DNA of 64,000 nucleotides. It comes from Cristatella mucedo. Its lineage: Eukaryota; Bryozoa; Phylactolaemata; Cristatellidae. The stretch covers positions 242,690-306,689 of the forward strand of contig WPIO01000218.1 in the NCBI GenBank assembly GCA_009760855.2, in the 5' to 3' direction. Positions 19,001 through 29,384 of the stretch are shown here, in pieces. Below the pieces are notes generated by a model that did not search any database, was not told the DNA's origin, and saw only the letters and a list, made by a program, of their open reading frames with translations. A program made the translations under genes and the position numbers. Within the stretch, counting starts at the first letter, position 1; every line of letters starts with the position of its first letter.

Positions 19001-19734
19001 AGAGATGCTCTCTATGTACGTGAGGACGGACCAGCGCGACTGGGATACGTATGTGCCCTACGTACTTTTTGCTTACCGCACGAGCTATCACGATTCGGTT
19101 CGGTGCACGCCTTTCTTCATGGAGCATGGGAGGGAGGCACGGCTACCCGTAGACCTGGTCTTGCCAGTCGACGATCCTTGTGACCCAGTGGACGATTACG
19201 CGATCGCGGTCCGTGATAAACTCCAGGTGGCCTGGGAACGGGCCCGAATTTGCAACCAGGAAGCTCAAGCTAAGCAGAAACGCTATTACGACCGCCTGGC
19301 TAGCGAGTCGGTTCTTAGTGGGCAAAACTAACACAAATGTTTCAGTTGTAGATAACGATAAGCCGACGGTGAGGCCTCAGTTCGTTCACATCAACCGCTG
19401 TAAACCGGCTTATGTGCGCCCACTTCCACTGTTGCCGAGTCATCGGATGACGACATCGCCAGCTGTGGACCTGGCTCCGCCGCAGTCTCCCGGCGACGAT
19501 TCAGTTCCGCCGGAGCCATCTCCACGGACAGACCACCCTACCGGTGCCTCTACTTGCAGCATACATGAAGGTGGAGCGACACGTCCGAACTCTCGCCCTC
19601 TGGCCGAGCGGCAGGGCGACCCAGAAGACGACGACCGCCGTTCTTCAACTGTGCATGAGGATAACCTATACTATTTGCAGCGCCGCGACCGCGAGCGTAG
19701 GCCTAATCCTCGATATCGAGATATGTGGTGCTAA
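16023..19734 (+). pseudogene. pol: Ty3 pol: protease, RT, RNase H, integrase
   Basis: Protease has the active-site motif 'ALWDTGANISLI' (about 16133-16168). RT begins near 16930; catalytic blocks are 'FSTLDLASGYWQV' and 'LVYLDDILIFS'. RNase H has 'VLCTDASAAAVGAVLG', 'ALAVVTAVRHF' and 'FLVLTDHQPLVWVL'. Integrase shows the HHCC finger (CHDGLFGAHLG...CVSCH), DDE residues in 'VAMDIVQMP', 'LSDRGANF' and 'VERFNRTL'. Frame changes are needed near 16540 and 17350, each next to a short G or C run. Near 19322 the frame shifts and the stretch that should carry the GPY/F module is missing, while 'FVHINRCKPAY' resumes just after. The tail is acidic and Pro-rich, ending at TAA 19732-19734. The pol products copy and integrate the element. 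Confidence 0.9.
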
Positions 19735-19890
19735 TGCAAGGCCTCGGGAGCGTTGCATTAACACCACCCCGGAAGGGCCAAAGTGTCGGATCAGTCCATT
19801 ATGGGGCTCCATGCTTTTTTTCCCCACTTGGGCCAGTGGTTTTTTTTAACGCCGGAGCCCGGACTGATCAGATACTAGACCGTATCTCGC

Positions 19891-19905
19891 CAGGAAGGAG
19901 AGTAA
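19891..19905 (+). promoter_or_regulatory. Polypurine tract
   Basis: CAGGAAGGAGAGTAA immediately precedes the 3' LTR and is almost all purine, as required for plus-strand priming. Confidence 0.8.
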
Positions 19906-20922
19906 TGCACTGGTGCAGCTCTCAGCTTAGCCGCGATGGGAGCCCTTGCCTTAGAGGGGGGGTCGACTAGGGCGCCTAGTACAGACCCAGCTCCTGACTC
20001 ACCTAGCTCAGGTTAGAATGGAGCTTTATGCAGGCGATGCGGTTAGGAGATGGAGCGACTAATGTGGTTGTCTTAGCGGGTTCGACTTGGACAGCTAGTA
20101 CAAGCCCGACTCCTGGTCTACCCGCTAAAGTTAGAATGAAGCCTGGTGCAGACGTTGCGGTCAGGATGTGCACCGACTAATATGCTGAAGTAGAAATAGC
20201 AGCGGCGCGCGAGGTCAGGAGTGGAAAGGAGAGAGAATATAATGAGACGAGTGAGAGCTTACTCGGACAGCTTGGGTAGTCGAGAGAGACTACGCCCCGA
20301 CAGCTGAGAGAGCTTGGGTAGTCGAGAGAGACTACGCCCCGAGAGCTGAGACAGCTTGGGTAGTCGAGAGAGACTACGCCCCGAGAGCTGAGACAGCTTG
20401 GGTAGTCGAGCAGAGACGACGCCCCGAGAGCTCAGGGCTGCAGCTTGGTAGTCGAGGCGAGACTACGCTTCAAGAGCACGAGAGGCAAACCTACGGCGAC
20501 GAACAGCTAAGTGCAACTTAGACTGCGCAGTTGTGTTCTGCCGGCTACTCAGTTAGCTGCTCGTATCTTGGGGTGCTGTAGCAACCCGCCTTCGCAATTG
20601 CTAGCGACGCGCGCATAGGTTAGTGTATTATACCCGGGCTTCGGGAGTTCGCGAAGTTAACTCCGTCGGTCCGGTACGCGCCGCGTAAACGCACAGGGTA
20701 GTTGGTTATACTCGGGCTTCGGGAGTTCGCGCAGTTAACTCCGTCGGTCCGGTACGCGCCGCGTAAAGCGCTTGCGCCGGCGCGTAACCACTACTAACAG
20801 GCCCACAATAAACTGTTGCTTTCGGCACCCAGTTGTGGCCGCCTGTGTTTTAACCGCACTGCAGCACTGCATCACACAGTCCACCGGTAGAGAACCGGGG
20901 GACGAACCTCTACGCGGTTACA
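19906..20922 (+). repeat. 3' LTR of the Ty3 element (1017 bp)
   Basis: It is nearly identical to the 5' LTR outside the 42-bp array, which here has five units. I count about four substitutions and four homopolymer-length differences between the two. AATAAA lies at 20807-20812. It ends GGTTACA and is followed by the target duplication GAGT. Confidence 0.95.
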
Positions 20923-22281
20923 GAGTGTTTCTGCTTGTTTTGCTCGATCTTTCGGCAGCTTTTGATACCATCGATCACAAAGTTCTTCTAGAGCGCCTCT
21001 CATCTCGCCTGGGCATCACTGGCAATGCTCTGCAGTGGTTCAGGTCCTATCTCAGTGGGAGACTCCAGAGTATTGACGTGAATGGACAAAGATCATCTGC
21101 GGTACCTCTAAAATATGGAGTACCTAAGGGCTCCACGCTAGGTCCGGTTCTTTTCACGGTTTATACTCTCCCTCATGCTGATGTGATTGCAAAGCACAAT
21201 CTAGGCTTTCACTTTTATGCTGATGACACTCAGCTGTAGCTTTGCTTAGATCTCTCCCAGCCTTCGAGCACCTCAAATTCTCTAAGCTCACTTGCTGCAT
21301 GCATTGATGACATCCGCACATGGATGGCAGCAAATTTTCTTACTAAACGATGATAAAACGAACTTACTAGTTATAGGCAAACCCAGTGTGGTTCAGAGAT
21401 TAGAAGGGCTGACTCTCAAAATTGGCTCTGCCAGCATATCTCCTGTCAAATCAGCTCGGAATCTTGGTGTCATATTCCAAAGCGACCTCTCGTTAGACGA
21501 CTATATCAGCTCCACCGTCAAATCTGCCTGTTTTCTGCTTCATAACATTGCTAAAATTCGGGCTTGTTTAGATGGGGATACCACGTCCAAGTTGGTCCAT
21601 GCATTCGTGACATCCCGTCTCGATTTCTGCAACTCACTGCTTACTGGCCTACCAGCATGTGCGATCAGGCGATTGCAGCTGGTGCAAAACTCTGTAGCTA
21701 GGCTTGTCTGTCGTGAGCGTCAGTTGCCACATTACTCCACTTCTCGTCGATTTACTTCAAGATTTTGTCGCTCCCTTTCAGGTCACTTTATTCTATGGCT
21801 CCAGCCTATCTCTCCGATATACTCCCCCATCAGGCCAAGCATCGTACAACCCGCTTTTCGGAATCCAACAGTCTACAAATACCTCGTACAAACCACAAAT
21901 CCCTTGGAGACCGTGCATTTAGTTCGTATGCTCCCAAAGCCTGGAACTCCCACCCGACCTGCGTCAGAACATCCCCTGACCTGACCACATTTAAAAGGAA
22001 CTTAAAAATACAATTATTTAAGACAACATTTAGTGGGACCCTGTGATTCGTCCTTGATGTGCTTATGCGTGCTGACACTGTGCATGCTGCCACTAACACA
22101 ATTTGCTTGCTGACCCTGTGCAAGTCACCCCTAACCATATTATTCATATTGTTTGTTTGTCAAGCATGATTTTACTTACCATTCAATTGTATTTCCCTTT
22201 GCAGCAAATTTACAGTGCCTAGAAACAGATTAAGTTCTCTGAGGGCGCTTTGTCAAGTACATTGTTATAATTATTATTATA
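20923..22281 (+). mobile_element. Family A LINE, 3' side of the Ty3 insertion
   Basis: The reading frame resumes with 'VFLLVLLDLSAAFDTIDHKV', then 'GVPKGSTLGPVLFTVYTL' and the catalytic 'FHFYADDTQL'. A TAG at 21237-21239 replaces the TAC present in sister copies, and frameshifts follow. Downstream are the thumb and C-terminal blocks ('RNLGVIFQSDLSLDD', 'KAWNSHPTCVRTSPDLTTF'). The end is AGATTAAGTTCTCTGAGGGC, TTTGTCAAGTACATT and an ATT-rich tail. RT type is CR1/L2/Jockey. Confidence 0.9.
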
Positions 22282-22283
22282 GC

Positions 22284-22551
22284 TGACTAAGCTTGGAGAT
22301 GATGGATTTTCTAATTCATCTGTGCAGTTTGACATTCTCTATGTGGCTGATACGCGATACCACGAAGAACACCGAAGCAGGCTCAAAGACGTATATTCAC
22401 ACGGAAGCCACAAGGGGCCAGTATGCGACAGCCGGCCCGGCGTCATTGACCTAACTCCCCGGGCCTTTGCTGCCCGTTACTTATATACTACTGCCATAAA
22501 TCGCAACAGCCCATAATCCAATGACAGTGTCATAATCTCAAAATAACCACA
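22284..22551 (-). repeat. Possible LTR of a truncated retrotransposon
   Basis: On the minus strand a purine run (AAGGGGGAA) is followed directly by TGTGGTTATTTTGAGATTAT, and the segment ends GCTTAGTCA, giving TG...CA boundaries. A TATA-like box (GTATATAAGTAACGG) lies inside at about 22475. No second LTR or target duplication is visible, so this is a hypothesis. Confidence 0.4.
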
Positions 22552-22651
22552 TTCCCCCTTGACCTCAAGATAGAATAGTGTTGCAAAAAACATGGCATTA
22601 CAGCTGCTCAATAGTAATACATGCCACCCTGACCTCCTTTTTCATGTAGCA

Positions 22652-23725
22652 CGAGGCCAGGTAACGGCCGCTCGGAGGTGGCCAGTGAAAGCACGGCATT
22701 TGCTATATTGCCGGATATGTATGGCACGAGCTTCGCCACGTCGCCGAGCCATGAGGCTTTCTACCGCACCAAAAGTCCCCAATGTGGGACCGGTCTCTGC
22801 TACCGCACGGGGCTTCTGGGCAGTCGCCCTAACACCGGCCGCCGTCTCCTGGATTGCAAAAGGTGTTGCCTCTCGTGAGGCAGATGCCTGGAGGCTCGAC
22901 TCCTGTACGACTGCCTTTGGCAGCTCCGTCGGTAAGAGCCATCTCTCTGGTACAGCCTGCTCTATGACACAGAGCCTGCTCTCTGGCAGACAGCCTCTTC
23001 TCCGGCAGACACAGCCACCTCTCTGGCAGACATACCCTCCTCTGTACCTGAGGCTGCCGTCTCCATGCCTGGATGTTGTGCCGGATGTTGGCGATTGCTG
23101 ATGCCACTTCCGGTCGCTCTTGTTGGCCTACTCAGTCCAACCAGAGTTTATCAAATCCGAGTGCGGCAGTAGCTCTTTATCGGCCTCCACCTCCAGCCTC
23201 TTCCATGCTATCTCGTCCGCTTTCATGGCACTTTGCAAGTCCGACCTCCAAAGCCTCTCACCTTCAGGACATGCTAACGCCTTCACATGTGTAGCACACA
23301 GCTTGGCACAGTCCGCCTGGACCGAGTCAGGAATGGTGACAATATAGCAATTACAAATAAATTGCACACACATACAATTATATATATGTATATATGTGTG
23401 TGTGTGTGTTACCATCATTCAAAATTAACAATTTTGATCTCATTTAATAATAATAATAATAATAATAATGTACTTGATAAAGCCCCTAACTATGAACCTA
23501 TGGCCTTCGAAATCAACTACTTGCTCTATATTTGATATTTGCATTATCTGGTGTCATTTGTTTGATAAGTTGCTGTATACTCTTGGCCTGGACGTGTTTA
23601 GCTTGCTGGATTGTTTCGATGACAAAGGAAAAAAAGACAGGCTCAAGCTGCACCCAGACAGATGGCAAGACAGGCTGTTGCCCCAGGGCCCTAAATAATT
23701 TGGCTATACTATAGCTGATATGCAT
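22652..23725 (-). pseudogene. Unidentified minus-strand coding remnants, possibly retroelement
   Basis: Several minus-strand open stretches with protein-like composition follow one another: 'IETIQQAKHVQAKSIQQLIK' (about 23530-23640), 'SVQADCAKLCATHVKALACP' to 'AWKRLEVEADKELLPHSDL' (23150-23345), and a long frame ending near 22652 with 'FGAVESLMARRRGEARAIHI'. A (TG)n run and a fragment of family A tail interrupt them at 23390-23490. Helical, charged character would suit a gag-like protein, and the possible LTR lies just downstream. No diagnostic motif is present; a host gene is possible. Confidence 0.3.
23446..23488 (-). mobile_element. Family A LINE tail fragment
   Basis: (AAT)n followed by GTACTTGATAAAGCCCCT is the complement of the family A terminus, but homology ends before the hairpin. 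A short (TG)n/(TATA) microsatellite lies just upstream at 23378-23410. Confidence 0.6.
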
Positions 23726-24230
23726 GCTTTAGGAAGAACGTCGAGACTAGCAGCAAATTGTGTATCTGCACGTACTTTCAATTAAAGTTACCATTTCAGG
23801 CTTGCTGCATATCAACCAGCTCATTCATGCCCATCCCTAAGAAAGGCTAACTGAAGGAAACTCAAAGCGAATCAACTGCATATCATTATTGCTTGACTTG
23901 GATTCGACTGGTAGGCTACCTTGGTCACAGACGATCAAATAGCCGGCGCCTAGCACCATAATTAGGAACCATAAATCATAAATATTATTCAAATGGGAAC
24001 AAAGCTAACGCAAAAAACAAGATAGGCAGAAGGCAACCTATACACAATTCTACTTTAGGTCTTATGCAGCTGATACATACTTCTAGTGCTTGCAAAGCCC
24101 CAGCAAAAGCAGTATTTCCTCAGCCATGTTTAAAGTCTCAGCAAGGCAAGCAAGAGGCAATTAGCTAGAAAGATAGAATGCAAGAAGTATCATATCCCCA
24201 AAAAACTGAGCGAGCAGAGATATGTACAAT
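23726..24230. other. No feature seen
   Basis: No ORF with coding character, repeat family or splice-bounded exon was recognised in this stretch. Confidence 0.5.
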
Positions 24231-25412
24231 TGCATATAATAATATAAGTATATTTAATGTAGCGCCCAAAGATAACTCAATTTTTTCTAGGCACTTTACA
24301 TTTGCTGCAAAGGGCTCACGACCGAATGGTTAGTGGTAGCATGCTCAACGACAAAAAATAACATGATTAAGGGTGATATGCACAAGGTCAGGCATACAAA
24401 TATGGATACAGGATACAAATATGGCTGGTGGCAGTCTCCACTCTGACACCTTGCAAAACTACTGCTACTCACTACCTAAACTGCTCTCCTGACTCTGCTA
24501 TGCTTCCTGCCTTTTCTTTGTTGCGTGAGACGAAGTCTGTTGGCTACCGAATGCGTACCGAAAGCCGCTCAGGCTGTGAGTGCACTATACAAAACTCTGC
24601 TGCGTAACACCCACATGGTCTTTATGACTTTGTGGAGTTACAGATGGAGATACATTAGATTTATTTACACACGAAGGACGGATCACAGGGACCCTCTAAA
24701 TGCTGTCCTAAATAGGTGTGTTTTGAAGTTCTTTTAAATGTGGTCAAGTTAGGGAATGTTCTGACACAAGTCGGGAGGGAGTTCCAGGCTTTGGGAGCAA
24801 ACCAACTACATGCACGGTCTCCACAGGATTTGAGGTTTGTACGAGGAATTGGTAGACTATTGAATTCCGAAAAACGGGTGGTAAGATGCTTGGCTTGGTG
24901 GGGGAGTAGATCTGAGTGATAGGCTGGAGCCATAGAATGATGTGACCTAACAGTGAGTGACAAAACCTTGAAGTCAATCCGTTGCTTGACTGGTAGCCAG
25001 TGCAGGTCGCCGATAAGTGGTGCAACGTGGCAACTGTGCCGCTCACGACAGATGGGCCTAGCTGCGAAGTTTTGCACCAGCTGCAATCGCCTGATCGCAC
25101 ATGCCGGTATGCCAGTAAGCAATGAGTTGCCGAAATCGAGATGGGATGTCATGAATGCATGGACCAAATTGGACGTGGTATCCCAATCTAACCAAGCCCA
25201 AATTTTAGCAATGTTATGAAGCTGAAAGTAGGCCGATTAGACTGTGGAGCTGATGTTGTCGTCTAACGAGAGGTCGCTTTGGAACATGACACCTTGATTT
25301 CGGGGTGATTCAATAGAATATATGCTGCCAGAGCCAATTTTGAGCGTCAGCCTTTCCAAGTTCTGAATTACACTGTTTTTGCCCATAACTAGTAAGTTAG
25401 TTGTATCGTCTT
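24231..25412 (-). mobile_element. Family A LINE, long 3' fragment, with nested family B
   Basis: Minus-strand family A sequence runs from the tail (GCACTTTACATTTGCTGCAA) through the C-terminal and thumb blocks ('VHAFMTSHLDFGNSLLTG') to the 'LVMGKN' region near 25390. A plus-strand family B 3' end (24448-24662) is inserted in it and family A resumes at 24663. Frames are broken throughout. Confidence 0.85.
24448..24662 (+). mobile_element. Family B LINE 3' end nested in family A
   Basis: CTACTCACTACCTAAACTGC, TTGTTGCGTGAGACGAAGTC and GACTTTGTGGAGTTACAGAT followed by GGAGATACATTA mark the family B 3' terminus. It lies opposite in orientation to the surrounding family A copy. Confidence 0.85.
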
Positions 25413-26278
25413 TCTAGGCGGTTTACATCTAGTATATTTCAAGTACATTACATACTGGTAAGTTGATCTTTTCCTCATTCAGTTTAAGAAAATGTCTGCC
25501 CTTCGAGCATAGTCCTAACAGTTTCGTAAAAGCAACCGAGGACTTAATCAACTACTAACGGCACGGTAAATATGAATATGCATTATGTGCACTCCCACTA
25601 AAAAGGTAAATTTAAGGCAGCCGTCAATCTTGCCGGAACTAATAAACAGATTAAGCCGTCTTTACTATTCTCCGTGTGTACCGAACCTATGGGGAAAATT
25701 ATTGGTGTCTAAAGTATTGGCTATAACTTCAAAGCTGAAGATTCCCAAATGTATTTTTTATTTATACCACTGAATCCGGCACAGCGATTGAAAAACTGAA
25801 CACTAGTCTTTCAAACATTCGGTCAGACACTATCAATTCATTACCCTCAGTCCTTTGCTACACATCAATGTCCCCCTTCAAAGCCACTCTCTGAGACCAC
25901 TTCAGAAAGCTTGCTAATGAGGATTACTGCTAACCGATCAGACTTACTGATGCCTACTTTTGACCCTTTTAGACACTCGAAATTGAAGCAGCTGACATGA
26001 CTAGCCTATTGCAGGTGAATACAGTGGCACAGCCTCTAGGTTCAGAAGTGGCATATATCCATATGCCAAGGATTGTCTACCACCGGCTTCCACCTTAATC
26101 CATGTTCGGACCATAACCGACAGCGAATTTCTGTACCACATCCACTAGATGAGCTTTCGGCCAGTGGGCATAAAATAAGTGCTGTATATGCTCTTTTTTC
26201 CACCCATTTTTGAAGTTTAGTTTTCCGAAATAAAAGTCGTCAAAATTTGAATTTCGCAAACTAAATTAAAACTAAATA
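25413..26278. other. No supported feature
   Basis: Only weak ORFs are present. A faint similarity to the family B 'EKLNACLADIRSW' block near 25785 may be an ancient LINE remnant but is too diverged to call. Confidence 0.4.
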
Positions 26279-26645
26279 CAGTAACTATGTGTATGTTAAT
26301 TTAAGTCGCTGCAATTGCAATCAGATTATACTACCTTTACTGTACCTGTCAAGTGCCTAGACAGATAATCAGTTCTCTAAACTAGCTATTCAATCGTATT
26401 ATGGTCTACGTACAGCACATTGATTGGGATTAAGTTCTCTGAGAATTCTATGAAAATATAACTGATATGTATTGCCAAACCATAGAAACACCTTTTACCA
26501 GCACATGTCGTAGCATTTCAATGTAATCTGAGTGTTCTTCTTTAAAATCACTTTAAAATGGAAGAGTGCATGAGATCCTTCAATATGTCTGGAGACTTCC
26601 AGCTATGGACGATTCCAAAACTTCATACCAGCTGAGACAACGACG
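26279..26645 (+). repeat. Dispersed repeat C, uninterrupted copy
   Basis: The sequence beginning ACTATGTGTATGTTAATTTA and ending near GGACGATTCCAAAACTTCAT recurs at 33.64-34.80 kb, where a family B LINE splits it. Here the two halves are joined (about 26391-26398), so this copy shows the pre-insertion state. Non-coding; it contains motifs resembling the family A tail (GATTAAGTTCTCTGAGAATT). Confidence 0.7.
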
Positions 26646-26689
26646 AAACAGCCAAGTAGCTCCATACATTTTCGACGTGCTGTTTCAAA

Positions 26690-26900
26690 TTCACTTAGTC
26701 ACGACTGGCAGATCTTCCTTCTTTTGATAAAGGTGCTTACAGATGGTACACAACTCTGAGGCTAGGTTCGTCTGCAGCTAACTTAGCAACTGCCACATAA
26801 CGCCACATTTTCCCCACGCCTACTGGCTCATGTTCAAGCAGCAAATTAACAGCAAGTTTCTGTCACTCACCTTTAGATGGTTTCACTATCTTATCAAGCC
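26690..26900 (+). mobile_element. Ancient family A LINE fragment
   Basis: CTTACAGATGGTACACAACT, GAGGCTAGGTTCGTCTG and GCAACTGCCACATAACGCC match the family A 'LQLVQNSAARLVC...CHITPLL' region at low identity. No ORF survives. Confidence 0.5.
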
Positions 26901-28038
26901 TGCTTGGGCCCGGAAAAAGAGCAAATTTCAAAGTTATCAGTGCCCCACTGTTACAAGCAGAGTGTGTTCGCAATAATCACTATTCATGCTGTTACGGCAT
27001 AATCGATCGGCTGGTAATACTTCCAAGCTTGGAAGTAACGGTTGTTAACTGCAAATTCTTTGGCATATTCCAGAGCCTTGTCTCTCAATAAACTCTTGAC
27101 AAGAAAACTTACGTCTGACCATTAGTGGCTTTATAATCAATGCATCGCCCCCTTATCTCTTCAACTGTGCACCACCAGATCCTTAGAATCTATTCATTCC
27201 GCCATCCCTCGTTCCACATTTAGAACTCATTTGAAATCTTTGCTAATCGAGCTTACAGCAACTACCTAGCGACTAAATTCAGTTAGCTTATAACTTGATC
27301 CCGGCCTGCACTAACCAGGCATCATTTTAGTTGCAGCTATAAGCATGTATATTCTGGTTAGCATCTCTTAGCCCTATTCAAGGTGTTTGTTTTTTGTTCC
27401 GGTGCACTTTGCCTGTGTACCTGGTCGTGATTCAGAACAGTTTACTTGCGGGCGGTCATCCCAGCCGATAGCTGTGAGTACCATGTTTAGTTTAGTACGA
27501 TGGCCTCACTTGTTCGCTTTTGAATGTTAGGTTAAGACCACCGTGCAAGTGACACAAATGTATCGATCCTCTCATCTTGAGTATTTAAGTTTTGAATGGA
27601 AAATGTCGTTTAAAGGGGCTAATCAAGAGAATTACTCTTCTTTAAAAATCAGTTACGGTTCATGCTATTAAGCACGTGGGGGAAAACGTATTGTCTTGCT
27701 GGTATAGACTCTCACTTGGGCTCACTAACTGAACATGCATCTGAGCTTACTTATTGCAGACACAGCAGATAGTTAGCTGGGCCCACCTGGGATCATTTAC
27801 AGTTGACTCAGCCGGACTAGTCTATGATTACTCTTTGGAGCTGCAGATGGAATCGATCGCCGTATAATAATAAATGCTTAATGGCATGCGACTTTGGTAG
27901 ACTCAACCATTTTAGAAGCACCAGAAATCACGAGCCCTAAAATTACCTGGTGTGGCTCACTGGAGACTCACCGGTGATCAATCGCTATTGAATCACGTGA
28001 CACCAACAACCGAAAACTCATTACTTCAGCTCACTCAC
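26901..28038. other. No supported feature
   Basis: No coding region, recognisable repeat or RNA gene was found here. Confidence 0.4.
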
Positions 28039-28173
28039 CTCAATCTGATGTGCAAGTTTTTTATGTGCTTCACAATTCCGAAGAGCAGCGATAAATTTCT
28101 CAGCTCCATTTTCTCCCTTCTCTAATGAGTATTCCAAGAGTTTAGAAACTTTTTCTGCAGTTGTGCACTTTGT
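28039..28173 (-). CDS. CARD-like exon of a host gene
   Basis: A 135-bp (45-codon) phase-0 exon is bounded by a good acceptor (GTTCGTTTTGTAG) and a consensus donor (GAG|GTGAGT). The peptide runs from 'TKCTTAEKVSKLLEYSLEKG' to 'FIAALRNCEAHKKLAHQIE'. The spacing T-x-x-x-K-V-x-x-L-L-x-x...K-G-x-x-x-x-x-x-F-I-x-A-L...H-x-x-L-A-x-x-I-E is the second half of a caspase-recruitment domain (helices 4-6). The first half should be in an upstream (higher-coordinate) exon, which I did not find. CARDs make homotypic contacts in inflammasome and apoptosis adaptors. Other death-fold types are possible alternatives. Confidence 0.65.
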
Positions 28174-28305
28174 CTACAAAACGAACAGGCTGAGAGTCAG
28201 AAAAAAATTAGGCAGAGACTTTTGAGAGGAGATTTATCTGACTAGCCTACATTCACGGGCTGCGTCTGAACACGTTGTAATGTCAACTTGCTATAAGAGC
28301 GTTAG

Positions 28306-28822
28306 GTTTTGTCCCTCACTTTTAGGTCCCTTCATTCTATGGCTCCAGCCTATCTGTCAGATATACTACCCCATCAGGCTAAGCATCGTACCACCCGCTT
28401 TTCGGAATCCGACAGTCTAGAAATACCTCATGCAAACCTCAAATCCTTTGGAGACCGTGCATTTAGTTCATATGCTCCCAAAGCCTGGAACTCCCTCCCG
28501 ACCTGCGTCAGAACATCCCCTGACCTGACCACATTTAAAAGGAACCTAAAAACACACCTATTTAGGACAGAATTTATGGGTCCCTGTGATTCGTCCTTGA
28601 TGTGCTTATGTGTGCTGACACTGGGCATGCTGCCACTAACCACATTTGCATGCTGACCCTGTGCATGTCACCCCTAACCATATTATTCATTTTGTTTGTT
28701 TTTTCAAGCATGATTTTACTTACCATTCAATTGCATTTCACTTTACAGCAAATGTAAAGCGCCTAGAGAGAGATTAAGTTCTCTGAGGGCGCTTTATCAA
28801 GTGAATTATTATTATTATTATT
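28306..28822 (+). mobile_element. Family A LINE 3' fragment
   Basis: From 'LTFRSLHSMAPAYLSDILPH' through 'KAWNSLPTCVRTSPDLTTF' to the complete 3' region: GCGCCTAGAGAGAGATTAAG, TTCTCTGAGGGCGCTTTATC and (ATT)n. The terminal 115 codons are uninterrupted. Its 5' truncation point is about 28306. Confidence 0.9.
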
Positions 28823-29139
28823 ACCCTGTTCAATATTCCGAGAGAGGCACCGTAAAATAATTACAGAACATGGTTTTAGAGAATAAATATGCAATAGTTA
28901 CTGTTCCATAAATGTTAAGAACAGCCGTTTATTGAAGCGGCAGTTGCGTTCAGGCTCAAACAATTTCAATTTTAACTCACGAAACCAGTACTTTCCAGGA
29001 ATGCTTGACTGTATCTTAGCGTTTAACTCGTCGAGACACCCTAAAAATCAGAGAATTCGTGAAATCTCTGGTCTTTTTAAACTCTCCCGAACCTGCTGCA
29101 CGCGGTTTTTAAGGAACGAAATGGAACAGCTTACTTATT

Positions 29140-29290
29140 CTGCAGAGAGAACCTGATGGCATGACGATGCTCAAACTTGCAGAGCAGTTCAGAAAGTTAT
29201 GAAGGAGCTAAGCCGTAGATAGCCTTGTGGGACAGTATGAGAACTCTAATCTGTATCTGTTGATGAGTCAGAAGTGTTCCAGGTAAGTAG
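29140..29290 (-). mobile_element. Ancient family B LINE fragment
   Basis: GCAGAGCAGTTCAGAAAGTT followed by ATGAAGGAGCTAAGCCGT is the complement of the family B 'HGLAPSYLAELL' region, with low identity. Boundaries are approximate. Confidence 0.45.
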
Positions 29291-29384
29291 TAGCCAATCA
29301 GGAAAGCAGATCTTGGTAAAGTAACTCCCCTCTTTTACCGTATCTGTAAGCGAAATTGGTAAATGGCTACTGTCAGCTACATAG

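Larger units (their letters stand above)
12696..20926 (+). mobile_element. Ty3/Gypsy LTR retrotransposon, nearly complete
   Basis: The element has two LTRs (12700-13846, 19906-20922), both TG...CA, flanked by the 4-bp target duplication GAGT (12696-12699 and 20923-20926). Between them lie a primer binding site, gag with a CCHC knuckle, protease, reverse transcriptase, RNase H, integrase, and a polypurine tract. Domain order PR-RT-RH-INT is that of Ty3/Gypsy (Metaviridae-like); no envelope gene is seen. The LTRs differ by only a few substitutions apart from repeat-number and homopolymer differences, so insertion was recent. Several frame breaks and one internal deletion affect the coding region. 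The clade within Ty3 is not assigned. Confidence 0.95.

Noticed and set aside
22592..23101. Plus-strand ORF of 169 codons
   Set aside because: Antisense to better minus-strand frames; composition driven by local CTCTGGCAGACA repeats.
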